64,000 bases of DNA from Ornithinimicrobium sp. INDO-MA30-4. Its GTDB lineage: Bacteria > Actinomycetota > Actinomycetes > Actinomycetales > Dermatophilaceae. The notes under the pieces are model-generated. The model had not been told where the DNA came from, did not search any database, and worked only from the letters and a program-made list of their open reading frames with translations. Shown here piece by piece: positions 42,595 to 52,187 of this stretch. The DNA lies in NCBI RefSeq assembly GCF_021535045.1, contig NZ_CP091056.1:1240001-1304000 (forward strand). The letters run 5' to 3'. A program made the translations under genes and the position numbers. The stretch's first letter is position 1; each line of letters begins with the position of its first letter.

Positions 42595-43692
42595 TCATGG
42601 AGCGGCACCCGCGCGGCGGTAAAGCGCAATGGTTCGCTCCACCACGGCCAGCCAATCCGTGAAGCGCTCCCCCGACCTCTTGGGGCGCGCGGCCTCCAAC
42701 CGGTCGGGCCGTTCCAAAATCCAGCGCAGCCTAGCCACAAAGTCAGCGTCGCTTCCAGCAAGCCAGCCGTGCCCGTCGGCGACGATGTCGGCCACTCCCG
42801 TGTTGGCATACCCCAAAACGGGCAGGCCACTAGCGAGCGCCTCAGCCGCTGCAATCCCAAAGGACTCTTTGCGCGAGCTATTCAGATAGAGGTCGCTGCG
42901 AGCATAGAGATCGGCGAGAGTCGGTTGATCCAATCGGCCCGGCAAGCTCACCCAGTCCCAATCCCGTGCAGCGACCCAGGCTCGCATCGGCGCCAGCAAG
43001 TGACCATCACCGGCTATCTCCAGCGTTGGCTTTCGTCCCTGGGGCAGTTGAGCACGCACGTGATGCACCGCCTGGATCAGCCCCCAAGGCCGCTTGCGGG
43101 TGGCGAACCGTTGAGCGCTAACGAGGTGTGGCTGGCCGCTTGGATCAGCAAGGCTCGCCGCGTGTGTCCACCGCCCAGCATCAACCCCGTTTGGTATGAC
43201 ATCGACCTCGGCTCCCAAGACAGCCTGCAGTTGCTCAGCGGCCGGACCAGAAACGGTCGAGGGCAGGGCACCACCGGCGACCCAGCCTCGCCAACTCCGT
43301 GCCCGTAGCGGCAACACCGACTCCCCCACCATCGAGTGCCAGGTGATCGTGGTCGGCAACCCCGCAGCCAACGCCCGCCTGATCGCCATCGCCGCAAAAG
43401 GAGCCATCACCCCCAAGTGCGCATGCACAACGTCGGCCCCTGCTATCAAGCTCTCCAAGTCGTCCCCAGCCCACGGATTAATCGGGGCTGGCAGCGGTAT
43501 GGGTGGGGTCAAGCGATGCACAGTGACTCCCGCTAGCGATGGGCCACGATCATCCCCATCGGCGCTTGGAGTGGCCGTCAGCACGTCCACCTGGTGTCCT
43601 GCTTGCGCCAACTGAGCAGCGAGGCCCGACACTTGGGTCTCGATGCCACCAAGTCGGGGCGAAAAGACATCAGAGACGAGGACCACACGCAC
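42595..43692 (-). CDS. GT4-family glycosyltransferase
   Basis: Intact 365-residue GT-B glycosyltransferase. N-terminal SDVFSPRLGGIETQVSGLAA is the loop of the GT4 family; HAHLGVMAPFAAM follows in the same domain. C-terminal: VSAQRFATRKRP (R and K for donor phosphates) and SSRKESFGIAAAEALASGLP, the E-x7-E donor motif. No signal peptide; peripheral membrane attachment is typical. Donor and acceptor are unknown. It is divergent from a PIG-L deacetylase and a YbhN-type membrane protein, a set that could belong to glycolipid or mycothiol-like chemistry, but gene order alone cannot decide. The GTG/ATG start is unambiguous at 43692. Confidence 0.9.
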   Translation of the reverse strand: MRVVLVSDVFSPRLGGIETQVSGLAAQLAQAGHQVDVLTATPSADGDDRGPSLAGVTVHRLTPPIPLPAPINPWAGDDLESLIAGADVVHAHLGVMAPFAAMAIRRALAAGLPTTITWHSMVGESVLPLRARSWRGWVAGGALPSTVSGPAAEQLQAVLGAEVDVIPNGVDAGRWTHAASLADPSGQPHLVSAQRFATRKRPWGLIQAVHHVRAQLPQGRKPTLEIAGDGHLLAPMRAWVAARDWDWVSLPGRLDQPTLADLYARSDLYLNSSRKESFGIAAAEALASGLPVLGYANTGVADIVADGHGWLAGSDADFVARLRWILERPDRLEAARPKRSGERFTDWLAVVERTIALYRRAGAAP

Positions 43693-43732
43693 ACAGACAC
43701 TTTCGCACGAGGTCGCCAGTTAGAGTGATTGA

Positions 43733-44554
43733 ATGCCTCAAACTCTGGTCGCGATCAACGCGCATCCCGATGATGAGGCCCTATTGAGCGGCGGCACGCT
43801 GGCACTGGCTGCACAGGCTGGACACCGTGTTGTGCTGGTGACGTTGACCGACGGGGACGCCGGGCCTGCCGCGCAGGAGTTCCGCGCCGGGGGTTTGGGC
43901 CAGCAACGCCTGCGGGAACTCCAAGCGAGCGCCAAGGCTCTGGGCGCAGCGCGCGTTGAGTTCGCTGGATATTCAGACTCCGGTATGGGCCCTGAGACGG
44001 AGCCTGCACCACCAGGCCGAGAGCGGTTGGTCCAGGCTGACCTGCCACAGATCGTCGATCAGGTGTGCGCCCTGTTGGCCGATGAGACCCCAAACCTGAT
44101 CCTCGGCTATGACGCTGCTGGTGGCTATGGCCACCGCGACCATGTTGTTGTCCACCACGTTGCTCGAGCTGTCGCTGAGCGGCTGAGCACCCGCTTGCTC
44201 GAAGCCACCGCGCCCCGTGAGCCACTGCACCGAGCGCTGCGAGCCCTCGGCGTCGTTCGCCGCTTCGACAATGGCTTTGACCCCGATGAGTGGGCCGATA
44301 AGTTCACGCCCTCGGCTGACATCACCCACCGGATCAAGCTGAGCCGGGCAACAGCGATCAGAGCAAAGCGTGCCGCTCTCCAGGCGCATGCCTCACAGGC
44401 TTCTGCAGACGCCGGTGCACCCGATCGCACCATGGCGACTCTGCTTCGCCTGCCCCGACCTGCCTTTAGCGCCCTGCTGGGCCGCGAGTATTTTCATGAA
44501 CCCGCGGGTGCCCCTGTGGCCAAGCCGCTTAAAGACATTTGGATGGTTGCCTGA
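43733..44554 (+). CDS. PIG-L family deacetylase
   Basis: Zinc-dependent N-deacetylase of the LmbE/PIG-L family, intact with 273 residues. AHPDDEALLSGG carries the metal-binding His-Pro-Asp-Asp, and YGHRDHVVVHH the second histidine site. Members deacetylate GlcNAc-inositol or similar N-acetyl sugars (MshB, Mca, teicoplanin type). The C-terminal third (RTMATLLRLPRPAFSALLGR) is less conserved. It is translationally coupled to the next gene (TGATG at 44552-44556). The sugar substrate cannot be named; mycothiol deacetylase MshB is one possibility, but key differences cannot be checked here. Confidence 0.9.
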   Translation: MPQTLVAINAHPDDEALLSGGTLALAAQAGHRVVLVTLTDGDAGPAAQEFRAGGLGQQRLRELQASAKALGAARVEFAGYSDSGMGPETEPAPPGRERLVQADLPQIVDQVCALLADETPNLILGYDAAGGYGHRDHVVVHHVARAVAERLSTRLLEATAPREPLHRALRALGVVRRFDNGFDPDEWADKFTPSADITHRIKLSRATAIRAKRAALQAHASQASADAGAPDRTMATLLRLPRPAFSALLGREYFHEPAGAPVAKPLKDIWMVA

Positions 44555-45682
44555 TGACTACCGCACAACCTGAGCCCGGCGGATCACTGCTGGACAAGAT
44601 TGGCTGGAAGGAAGTGACCCAGTCACTCGTCGGTTTTGCGATCGCGATTGTGTTGCTGGTCTACGGCCTGCCCTGGATCGCCGGGACCACCTGGCCACAA
44701 ATCGGCGAGCAGATGAAAATGGTCGGTGTCGGCCCTGCGCTGCTGATGGCTGGCCTGTTGATCACAGGGCTGTATTGCTACACCTACACGCTGATCGCCA
44801 CGCTGCCCGGCCTGACTCACCTGCGGGCCCTGATGGTCAATGCGGCTGGCTCCATGGTCAGCAACATCCTCCCTGGTGGTGGCGCTGTCGGCGTCGCGAT
44901 GACCTACATGATGTTCCGCTCGTGGGGCTTTAGCCGCCGCAACATTTCGACCGCGATCGTGGTCGGCAGCATCTGGAACCTACTGGCTCGCCTGATCCTG
45001 CCCATCATTGGTGCGCTCGTGGTCGTCGTCGGCGCCGTGGCCGCCCCCAATGCCCTCGTTGTGGCCGCCTTTGTGGCTGCTGGTGTGGGCATCATGCTGG
45101 TCGGCTTTTTCGTCGCCGTGATCTCCTCCGAGCGCTTCGCCGCCGATGTCGGATCGGTGCTCAAGCGGGCTGTTTCACCACCGACTGGTCGCTTCCCCAG
45201 CCTGACCAACGTCGACACCCTGATTGCCGACCAACGTGCACGCACTCACTTGGTCGTCAGCGAAGGCTGGGGGCGGCTGACCCTGGGCCTAGTCGGGATG
45301 TTCGGTTTCTTCTTCATCTTGTATGTCGTGGCGTCCCGCTCTGTGGGACTGGACCTGGCCATCGCTGAGTTGCTGGCCGCATACACCTTCCGGCAGTTTT
45401 TGACCGTCGTCGCGATCACCCCCGGTGGCCTCGGCGTCACCGAAGTAGGCACCGCCGGCATTCTGGTGGCCTTTGGCGGCGACCCTACTGCCGCCTCAGC
45501 CGCAGCCCTGCTCTATGCCGTGTTCACCCACCTGCTCGAAGTGCCACTGGGCCTTGCCGCCTGGGCAGGCTGGTGGTTTGGCCCCCGGCACAAAACGGCA
45601 GCCGGGCAGATCGACAACAACAGAAGACCCGCCGACCGCCCCAGATGAGGCGACCGACGGGCCAAAAGTCGAGTCAGGCTAA
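44554..45682 (+). CDS. YbhN/UPF0104-type flippase-like membrane protein (C-terminal frameshift)
   Basis: Polytopic protein with about eight helices and the AGSMVSNILPGGGAVGVAMT loop and FLTVVAITPGGLGVTEVG motif of the lysylphosphatidylglycerol synthetase TM-region family. These proteins lack the catalytic domain of MprF and are thought to move lipids or lipid-linked sugars. The start ATG 44554 overlaps the PIG-L stop. Near 45625 one base is missing: restoring it gives DNNTEDPPTAPDEATDGPK and a stop at 45682; as read, translation ends at 45648. It is convergent with murT-gatD and overlaps its end by four bases. Confidence 0.83.
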
Positions 45683-47748
45683 CGATCCGTTAGACGAGTG
45701 ACCTGACGCTGGTGCGCTTGGGTTGCGATGCTGTCGTCGATCTCATTCGGCAGCCATGATCCGGTGGCTCTGATTGCCGCAATCTCCAGCAGGCTGTCGG
45801 CCAATGCTGGATTCGCAGGCAGGATCGGCCCGTGCAGGTAGGAGCCGATGACGTTGTTAGTGCGGGCACCTTCGTCACCATCTTCGGGATTGTTGCCGTT
45901 GCCGTGCAGCACCTTGCCAAAGGCGGCCTGGCCCTCGCCCAGCACCGTCGATCCGGAGTGGTTTTCATAGCCGACAACAGTGCCAAACTCAGTCTCTAGC
46001 ACGACCGGCCCGATCATCCGGGTGGCGTTGCCCTGCGTGGTGACATCCAAAATGCCTAGACCCGGCAGACGCTTGCCTTCGACCGTGATGAATGCCTTGC
46101 CCATGAGTTGATACATGCCACAAATCATCAGCATCGGAACGCCATCGTTGGCCAACTCGCGCAGCCGGTCAGCCTGGACATCGAGGTCTTCTTGGACCCG
46201 GACCTGCCCGGAGTCCTGACCGCCACCGCCGAGCACCAAGTGAGCCCGCTCGGGCCAGTCAGCGCCTGGGTGGTGGTCATGAACGACCGGGGTATACCCA
46301 TGCCAGCGCAACCGGGCAGCCATGGCGCGGGTGTTGCCCAGATCGCCATAGATGCTCATTTGCCGCGGATACAGGTGGACCAGGTGGACCTCGCCCTTGC
46401 TGGCCTGGTCTTGGTTGGTGGACTCACTCATTATCTGGGTCCTCTCAAAGCGGGCCAGGTCAAACTTGGTCGAGAGCCGACGCCGCAGGTGCATCATCGC
46501 GGTGTAGGTGCAGAAGATCCGGGTGGGCTCTCCCTGATGGGCCGCCAGAAAGCTATCCAGGGCTTCATCCAGGTCTGGCTCGACCCGATCAACTTGCACG
46601 TCGTCATACTGCAACCGCAAGGCCATGTCGTATGCGCGGACTCCGCTGGTCAGAGCCACTCCCCTTGAGCGCAGCGACTCAAACGACACGTCATAAAGCC
46701 ACGACACGTCGCGGCCATCGGCATAGTTGTCGTTGATGGCGACCATGGAGGCCACTGGCTCACTGCCGTACGTCCCCAAAGCGACAGTGAAGCCAGCCGG
46801 GTTTTTGACCAGCACCAACTCCAGCGGCGAGCCGTTGGCGTCGATGACTTCACCACGACCAAATGGTGGGTTAACTCGCTCCAACGCCATCTGCGCGGTT
46901 GCCGGGACGAAACGCTCGTCCAGCAAGACCCGGGCCATCGTGGTGGCCGCCGTCGAGTTGATCATGGCCGCAAGACCACGCTGTCGCAGCTCCAACGGGC
47001 CAACATTCGAGCCGCCGGGATAGCGGATCGTGAAGGATTTTGCGTCGTGCGGGTGCAGCAGGCCAGCGGCCGGGCCCAAGGCGGGCGCATCGGCTGGATC
47101 GCTGAACCGCACATCATCCTCTTGGATGGCCGGCAGTTGGTCGGCGATCTCCGGGTCGACGGCGAACCACTCAATGCCCACGCCTGGCTGCACAACATCA
47201 GCAATCCGAGCGATGAAGGCATCATCGGCGTTCAACACCACCGAGCCATGCGTCTGCTCGGCCAGCGAAGCCAGCAGCTGGGCGGTGTGGTCAATCTCGG
47301 CAAATCGGTCCAGCTGGTCACGGGCCACGTTGAGCAGCAGCGAGTGGGTTGGCTTCACAACCTGGGCAAACTTCAGTGAGTGCGCCTCGTCCAACTCAAC
47401 GACAGCCACATCAGCCTTTAGCCGCCCAGAAAGGCCGACCTCGCCCAACATGGAAGAGATCACGCCGCGGGTGAAGTTGCTGCCAGTGGGGTTGGTGAAG
47501 ACGCTCAATCCGTGCGCGCGAAGCACCGCGACCAGCATCTTGGTGGTGGTCGTTTTGCCATTGGTGCCGCTGACCACGACGACGCCGTGAGCAAGCTCGC
47601 CCAGGGTGTGCGCCAAGATCTGCGGGTCAACCTTTTCAGTGACCAGCCCAGGCAGGGCTGAGCCGCCGCCACGCAGGCGCGATGCTGTTCGAGCAGCCTT
47701 GCCCACCGCAATCGCGGCACTCGTGCGAACTTGTGTCAGCAGATCCAC
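45679..47748 (-). CDS. MurT-GatD lipid II isoglutaminyl synthase, apparently fused in one frame
   Basis: One uninterrupted 689-residue frame. Residues 1-439 are MurT: P-loop GTNGKTTTT (61-69), ELDEAHSLKF, NVARDQLDRF and the C-terminal DUF1727 part with SWLYDVSFESL. Residues 440-689 are GatD: VHLVHLYPRQMSIYGDLGNT, the nucleophile in MLMICGMYQLMG and the His in GSYLHGPILP. The complex amidates the D-Glu of lipid II. Normally these are two overlapping genes; here a TAATG lies at the junction (46433-46429), with the TAA in another frame. The Cys4 zinc ribbon common in MurT is absent: between residues 150 and 250 there is no cysteine. Fusion may be an indel artefact. Confidence 0.9.
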   Translation of the reverse strand: MDLLTQVRTSAAIAVGKAARTASRLRGGGSALPGLVTEKVDPQILAHTLGELAHGVVVVSGTNGKTTTTKMLVAVLRAHGLSVFTNPTGSNFTRGVISSMLGEVGLSGRLKADVAVVELDEAHSLKFAQVVKPTHSLLLNVARDQLDRFAEIDHTAQLLASLAEQTHGSVVLNADDAFIARIADVVQPGVGIEWFAVDPEIADQLPAIQEDDVRFSDPADAPALGPAAGLLHPHDAKSFTIRYPGGSNVGPLELRQRGLAAMINSTAATTMARVLLDERFVPATAQMALERVNPPFGRGEVIDANGSPLELVLVKNPAGFTVALGTYGSEPVASMVAINDNYADGRDVSWLYDVSFESLRSRGVALTSGVRAYDMALRLQYDDVQVDRVEPDLDEALDSFLAAHQGEPTRIFCTYTAMMHLRRRLSTKFDLARFERTQIMSESTNQDQASKGEVHLVHLYPRQMSIYGDLGNTRAMAARLRWHGYTPVVHDHHPGADWPERAHLVLGGGGQDSGQVRVQEDLDVQADRLRELANDGVPMLMICGMYQLMGKAFITVEGKRLPGLGILDVTTQGNATRMIGPVVLETEFGTVVGYENHSGSTVLGEGQAAFGKVLHGNGNNPEDGDEGARTNNVIGSYLHGPILPANPALADSLLEIAAIRATGSWLPNEIDDSIATQAHQRQVTRLTDR

Positions 47749-47755
47749 GCGGTGA

Positions 47756-49332
47756 TCACTCCCACTCGATGGTGCCCGGAGGCTTGCTGGTCACGTCGAG
47801 CACCACACGGTTGACGTCATCAACCTCATTGGTGATGCGCGAAGAGATGCGCGCCAAGACTTCGTAGGGCATCCGAGTCCAATCGGCCGTCATCGCGTCC
47901 TCGCTGGAGACTGGACGCAACACAATCGGGTGACCATAGGTGCGGCCATCGCCTTGCACACCAACCGAGCGGACATCAGCCAGCAGCACGACCGGGCACT
48001 GCCAGATATCGCGGTCAAGCCAGCAGCACTCAACTCATGTCGTGCGATGGCGTCTGCGCGTCGCAAGATCGACAGGCGGTGCTCGTCGACGGCTCCGACA
48101 ATGCGGATAGCCAAACCCGGCCCGGGGAAGGGCTGGCGCCAGACGATCTCGTCCGGCACGCCCAACTCGAGGCCAACCTGACGAACCTCGTCCTTAAACA
48201 GGGTGCGAAGTGGCTCGATCAGCTTGAACTGCAGGTCATCGGGCAGGCCACCAACGTTGTGGTGGCTCTTGATGTTGGCCGTGCCGCTGCCCCCACCAGA
48301 CTCGACCACGTCGGGATAGAGCGTGCCCTGGACCAGGAACTCGACTGGGTGGTCATCGTCGCCAGTGTTGCCGACGATGTCCCGAGCCGCCTGCTCAAAG
48401 ACACGAATGAACTCGCGCCCAATGATCTTGCGCTTCTCTTCAGGGTCGCTGACCCCAGCCAGAGCATCCAAGAAGCGCTGGCGGGCATCAACGATGACCA
48501 AGTCGACGCCGGTGGCTTGGACGAAGTCCAACTCGACCTGCTCAACTTCGCCTTGGCGCAGCAGACCGTGGTCGACGAAGACACAGGTCAGTTGGTCGCC
48601 GACGGCTTCATTGACCAATGCCGCCGCCACCGAGGAATCCACTCCACCAGAGAGCCCGCAAATCACCCGAGACTGGCCGATTTCGGCCTTTACCCCGGCG
48701 ATCAGGTCTTGGGCGACGTTGGCACTGGTCCACGTCGGCTCCAGGCCGGCACCGCGGCGCAGGAAGTTTTCCAAGACCCGCTGGCCGTACTTGGAGTGCA
48801 GCACCTCGGGGTGCCATTGCACGCCATAGATGCGTCGCTCATCGTCCTCAAAGGCTGCCACTGTGGTGCCCGGCGTTGTGGCCGTCACCCGGGTGCCTTC
48901 CGGGGCAACGCTGACCGAGTCGCCGTGCGACATCCATACCGACTGCTGTTCGGGTTGTCCGTTGAACAACGTCGAGTCAGTGTCGGTGATGTGCGTTGGC
49001 GTCTGGCCGTATTCGCGGTGCCCGGTCCGAGCGACCTCGCCGCCTAGCGCGCGGGCCAGGACCTGGAAGCCGTAGCAAATGCCGAACACCGGCACCCCGG
49101 CGGTCACCAAGTCAGTTTCCAGGGACGGTGCACCCTCGGAATAGACCGACGACGGCCCTCCGGAAAGGATGACTGCCGCAGGGTTCTTAGCCAGCATCTC
49201 TGCGCTGGACATCGTGTGCGGCACGATCTCGCTGTAGGTGGACGCCTCGCGAACTCGGCGGGCGATGAGCTGAGCGTATTGGGCGCCAAAGTCCACAACC
49301 AGGACGGGGCGCTCCACGAGTGTCTCGGTCAC
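47756..49332 (-). CDS. guaA: GMP synthase, glutamine-hydrolysing (one frameshift)
   Basis: Converts XMP to GMP with glutamine and ATP. Residues about 1-195 form the class I amidotransferase domain: [20 protein letters not shown], the nucleophile in FGICYGFQV, and the His-x-Glu of VQWHPEVLH. The ATP-pyrophosphatase domain has the P-loop [12 protein letters not shown]. The C-terminal dimerisation part is split near 48016; adding one G restores [20 protein letters not shown], leading to [10 protein letters not shown] at the stop 47756. Length is about 525 residues. It overlaps the DUF3817 gene by four bases (ATGA) and lies 7 bases upstream of murT-gatD. Confidence 0.95.
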
Positions 49333-49664
49333 CCTGGCATGCTACCGGCGTCGGCGTGCCGAGCCGATATTTGTGCTTGAGCCTGTGCTGAAACGCGGCG
49401 CTCAACCACAAAAGACAGGAAGGGCACGACACCGGCCAACATCACGCCAACCATCTTCCCAAGGCCCCACCGCAGGTCGAATCCCAAAATCACAACCGCA
49501 GCCAAATAGACCATGTAGAGGAATCCGTGCGGCTGAGCCCACCAGTCCAAGATGTGGATGTCGAAGCCGTAGCGAAGCACCATGTGCAGCGTCAGCACGA
49601 GCAAGGCCACACCAACGATGAAAGCCATCACTTTGAAGAAATTCAGCTTCTTTTGATCAGTCAC
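49329..49664 (-). CDS. DUF3817 family membrane protein
   Basis: Intact 111-residue membrane protein of the DUF3817 family, with helices at about 9-27, 42-62 and 67-88. [20 protein letters not shown] is the conserved core with the P-H-G motif. Family members often adjoin or fuse to other inner-membrane proteins, with unknown function. It overlaps the SURF1 gene (49661-49664) and guaA (49329-49332) by four bases each, making a coupled SURF1-DUF3817-guaA series. The last 20 residues ([20 protein letters not shown]) are hydrophilic. Confidence 0.85.
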   Translation of the reverse strand: MTDQKKLNFFKVMAFIVGVALLVLTLHMVLRYGFDIHILDWWAQPHGFLYMVYLAAVVILGFDLRWGLGKMVGVMLAGVVPFLSFVVERRVSAQAQAQISARHADAGSMPG

Positions 49665-50418
49665 GCCCGCACCTTATGTTTCGTATCTGTGTTCTCGCTG
49701 GTCTCGTCGTCTTCGTGCGCTGCTTGATGCAGGAAGCGGAAGTACATGTAGACCGCGAAGGCCGCGAATACCCACCATTGCAGGGCATAGCCCAGATTTC
49801 CCCAGTCGATGTCGCGGTTGGCCAGGGTCGGTGGCGGCACCTCAGCGACCGAGTCCGCACTCACTTGCGGGCTCTCGTCGGTGGCAAAAATAAAGGCGTT
49901 GTATAGGTCGTCGTCCCAGGCATTGATCAGCACACCCAGATCCACCGAGGTCATCAAGTTGTTAGCCAAGTCCACATCGAGTGCGGGCGACTCCCCTGGC
50001 GCCAAAGTGCCGGTCACGGTTACACCAGTCGCTGGCGGCAGGTCAGCGTCCACGGGATCAGCAACCCACCCGCGCAGGACCAGCAGCACCCCCTGCGATG
50101 TGTCCAGGGCGTCATCACCCAATAGCCGAGGTCGCCATTGAGCACTCGGTCAGGCACATAGAACTGACGCTCTGCGTCATAACTGCCCTCTGCGATCACC
50201 GGCTTGCCGGACCCGTCCTCGGGAAAGGCACTGCGAGGCTCAGTGACCTGGGTAATCGCGACCGGATCGAGCAATGCCTGCTCGGCCAGGAGGTCCACGC
50301 TTTCCTGACTTGTGGCGTTAGACCATTGCCACAAGCCAAGCCGGAAGAACGAATACACCACGATCAGGAGAACAGCTAAGAGTGCTAGCCATCGTGGGGA
50401 TAGAGCGGTCTTGAGCAT
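49661..50418 (-). CDS. SURF1 family protein (one frameshift)
   Basis: SURF1-like membrane protein implicated in cytochrome c oxidase assembly. From ATG 50418 it has MLKTALSPRWLALLAVLLIV (first helix), then the outside part with VIAEGSYDAERQFYVPDRVL and GYWVMTP, and, in a second frame after a break near 50095, GVLLVLRGWVADP. The last helix (LQWWVFAAFAVYMYFRFLH) precedes an acidic tail. G-x-Y/F-x-v-P-l-R and v-n-R-G-W-v-type segments match the family. Length is about 252 residues. It is the first of the SURF1-DUF3817-guaA coupled genes. No oxidase subunit genes are in the window. Confidence 0.85.
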
Positions 50419-50426
50419 GTGAGGTT

Positions 50427-51687
50427 CTAGACCGCCAACTGCGAATCGTCGAAGACAATCAGGCTGCCGCCATAGCAAGCCACCCACACCTGTTGGGTCG
50501 CGGCGTCATAAGTAATACCGATGGGGTTGGCGTCGGTGGGCTCCGTCTGGAGCACCTCCATGTCTTCCGTGCTGATCTTGGACACCGAAGGCTCGTAGTA
50601 GTTGACCACATAGAGCGCAGAGCCATCAGGCGACATCGACATACTGCGGGGCTCGCGATCAGTGATGACTTCATCCACTACCTCGTCCGTGGCAGTGTCG
50701 ATCTTGTAGATCGTGTCGCCACCGCTGACCGCCATATAGAGGTATGCGCCGTCCGGGCTCAGGTTGAGGTGACGGGGTTTACGCGGGGTATCCATGACAA
50801 CTTCACTGGTCCCGGCCTCAAGGTCAATCTTGAATAACTTGTCGGCATACATGGCAGCCACGTACGCGGTGTTGTTATCCGGCATCACGTCAATGCCACG
50901 AGGAGCCGCCGCGATCGGGATCACTTCGGTTTCGGTGGCCGATTCGATGTCGACCACCGAGACCGTTGAGTCACACCAGTTGCTGACGAGGACTCGGGTT
51001 TGGTCAGGGTGATGTCGACATACTTCGGCACTGCGCCGACCTCAATGACCTGATCCCACTCCATTTCGGCGGCGTTGAAGCGATAGAGAAAACTCGCGCC
51101 GACACCGGAAGCGGGTGAACAGTCGTCAAAGCCTTGAGTGCCGTAGTTTTCGCCATACATCGTGTACTGCGACACGTAGGCGAATTGGCCATCGTCGGTC
51201 CAGGCCGCTTCAACAGGAGCGCCCTGCGAGACCCCGGGTGGCCCTCAATCCCGTATTCGGACATATCGATGTTGTCGCTCATCGTCGCGACCAACTCGTG
51301 TGAGGCCGAGTCATAGACCGTCGTCGAGTGGCTGTACATCATGTTGTTAGCAATCACGAGGCCGTGTCCGTTAGCCACCACTGACTTGGGTGTGATGTCG
51401 CCCGTGATGTAGTCAATCTGCTCCATCATTGTCTGGTCAGACGGCTCGGTTGGCTCTTGAGCGGCCTCTTCGGTGTCGGCGTCTTCACTGCTCTCGCCCT
51501 CGGAGCCATCCGTCTGCGACTCTTCAGAAGAATCGGCGTTGGCATCGACAGCGACTGAAGTTGCGTCTTCGGCTGACTCGTCGCCGAAGGCAAAACACGC
51601 AGTCAGAGAACCAGCGGCGACTAGGGCCACCGCACCAAGAGTGATCCGCCGACGTCGGCGATAGATCGCATCGTTACGCACACGCAT
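50427..51687 (-). CDS. YncE-like beta-propeller lipoprotein (two frameshifts)
   Basis: Secreted lipoprotein of about 420 residues. MRVRNDAIYRRRRRITLGAV is a twin-arginine-like basic start, followed by a hydrophobic core and the lipobox LTAC. An acidic Ser/Glu/Asp linker (about residues 33-80) leads to a repeat domain in which the pattern of about 40 residues, PRGIDVMPDNNTAYVAAMYA / PRHLNLSPDGAYLYMAVSGG / PRSMSMSPDGSALYVVNYYE, recurs: YncE/40-residue propeller blades. Breaks lie near 51237 (GGGG for GGGGG) and 51001 (AAA for AAAA). Function is unknown; such proteins often bind other envelope proteins. It precedes the SURF1 gene by 8 bases, so an envelope role is plausible. Confidence 0.8.
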
Positions 51688-51698
51688 GTGAGCACCTT

Positions 51699-52187
51699 TC
51701 ACGGGATCTCCTCCAGACTAGACGGTTGTTCACTGCGAGAGACCCAGACCCGCGGTGGACGGCCTTTTCCCCACGGACCGATGCGTGGACCCAGAAATTG
51801 GGCATTCTCTAAGTCAACGCCGACCGGGAACTGCGCGCCAATCAGCACGGCTGGCCCCAGAAAACGCGCACCGCGCAGAGATACCGCGGCCGCGAAAAAG
51901 GCGTCAACAAAAATGGCACGCCCACCAAAGACGGCGTTGGTGAAGTCAACGCGCCCTAAGCAGTGCACTCGCTCAAAGACGCTAACCCCGTCGAAGTGGA
52001 CGTCCGAGAAGTCCAGGTCCAGGTGGGCCCAGGACACCTCATCAGAAGAACGAAGCCGGTCAGCAATCTGTTCCGTCACGGCCTGAGGGCACCCGTTTTG
52101 GCGCAGCGCCGTCGTGAAAACAGCCAGATTGGCCTGATTTGGGTCAGCATCCACCCGTGAAATCAGCGAATCAAGGCCGGTTCGCAT
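51699..52187 (-). CDS. Pentapeptide-repeat-like protein
   Basis: Intact 162-residue protein. The middle (residues about 57-130) shows the A-x-F-x-G-x-A-x-F pattern of five- and ten-residue steps: VDFTNAVFGGRAIFVDAFFA, SLRGARFLGPAVLIGAQFPV, LENAQFLGP. This fits a short right-handed quadrilateral beta-helix. The N-terminus is helical (MRTGLDSLISRVDADPNQAN). Pentapeptide proteins include DNA mimics that bind gyrase, but this copy is too short to assign. Its start overlaps the guaB3 stop (TAATG), suggesting it is co-expressed with guaB3. It lies 11 bases upstream of the YncE-like gene. Confidence 0.78.
   Translation of the reverse strand: MRTGLDSLISRVDADPNQANLAVFTTALRQNGCPQAVTEQIADRLRSSDEVSWAHLDLDFSDVHFDGVSVFERVHCLGRVDFTNAVFGGRAIFVDAFFAAAVSLRGARFLGPAVLIGAQFPVGVDLENAQFLGPRIGPWGKGRPPRVWVSRSEQPSSLEEIP

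Noticed and set aside
49661-49664. Four-base gene overlaps as signs of frameshift error
   Set aside because: ATGA overlaps here (also 7197, 8450, 30876, 49329) join intact conserved ends and are ordinary translational coupling.
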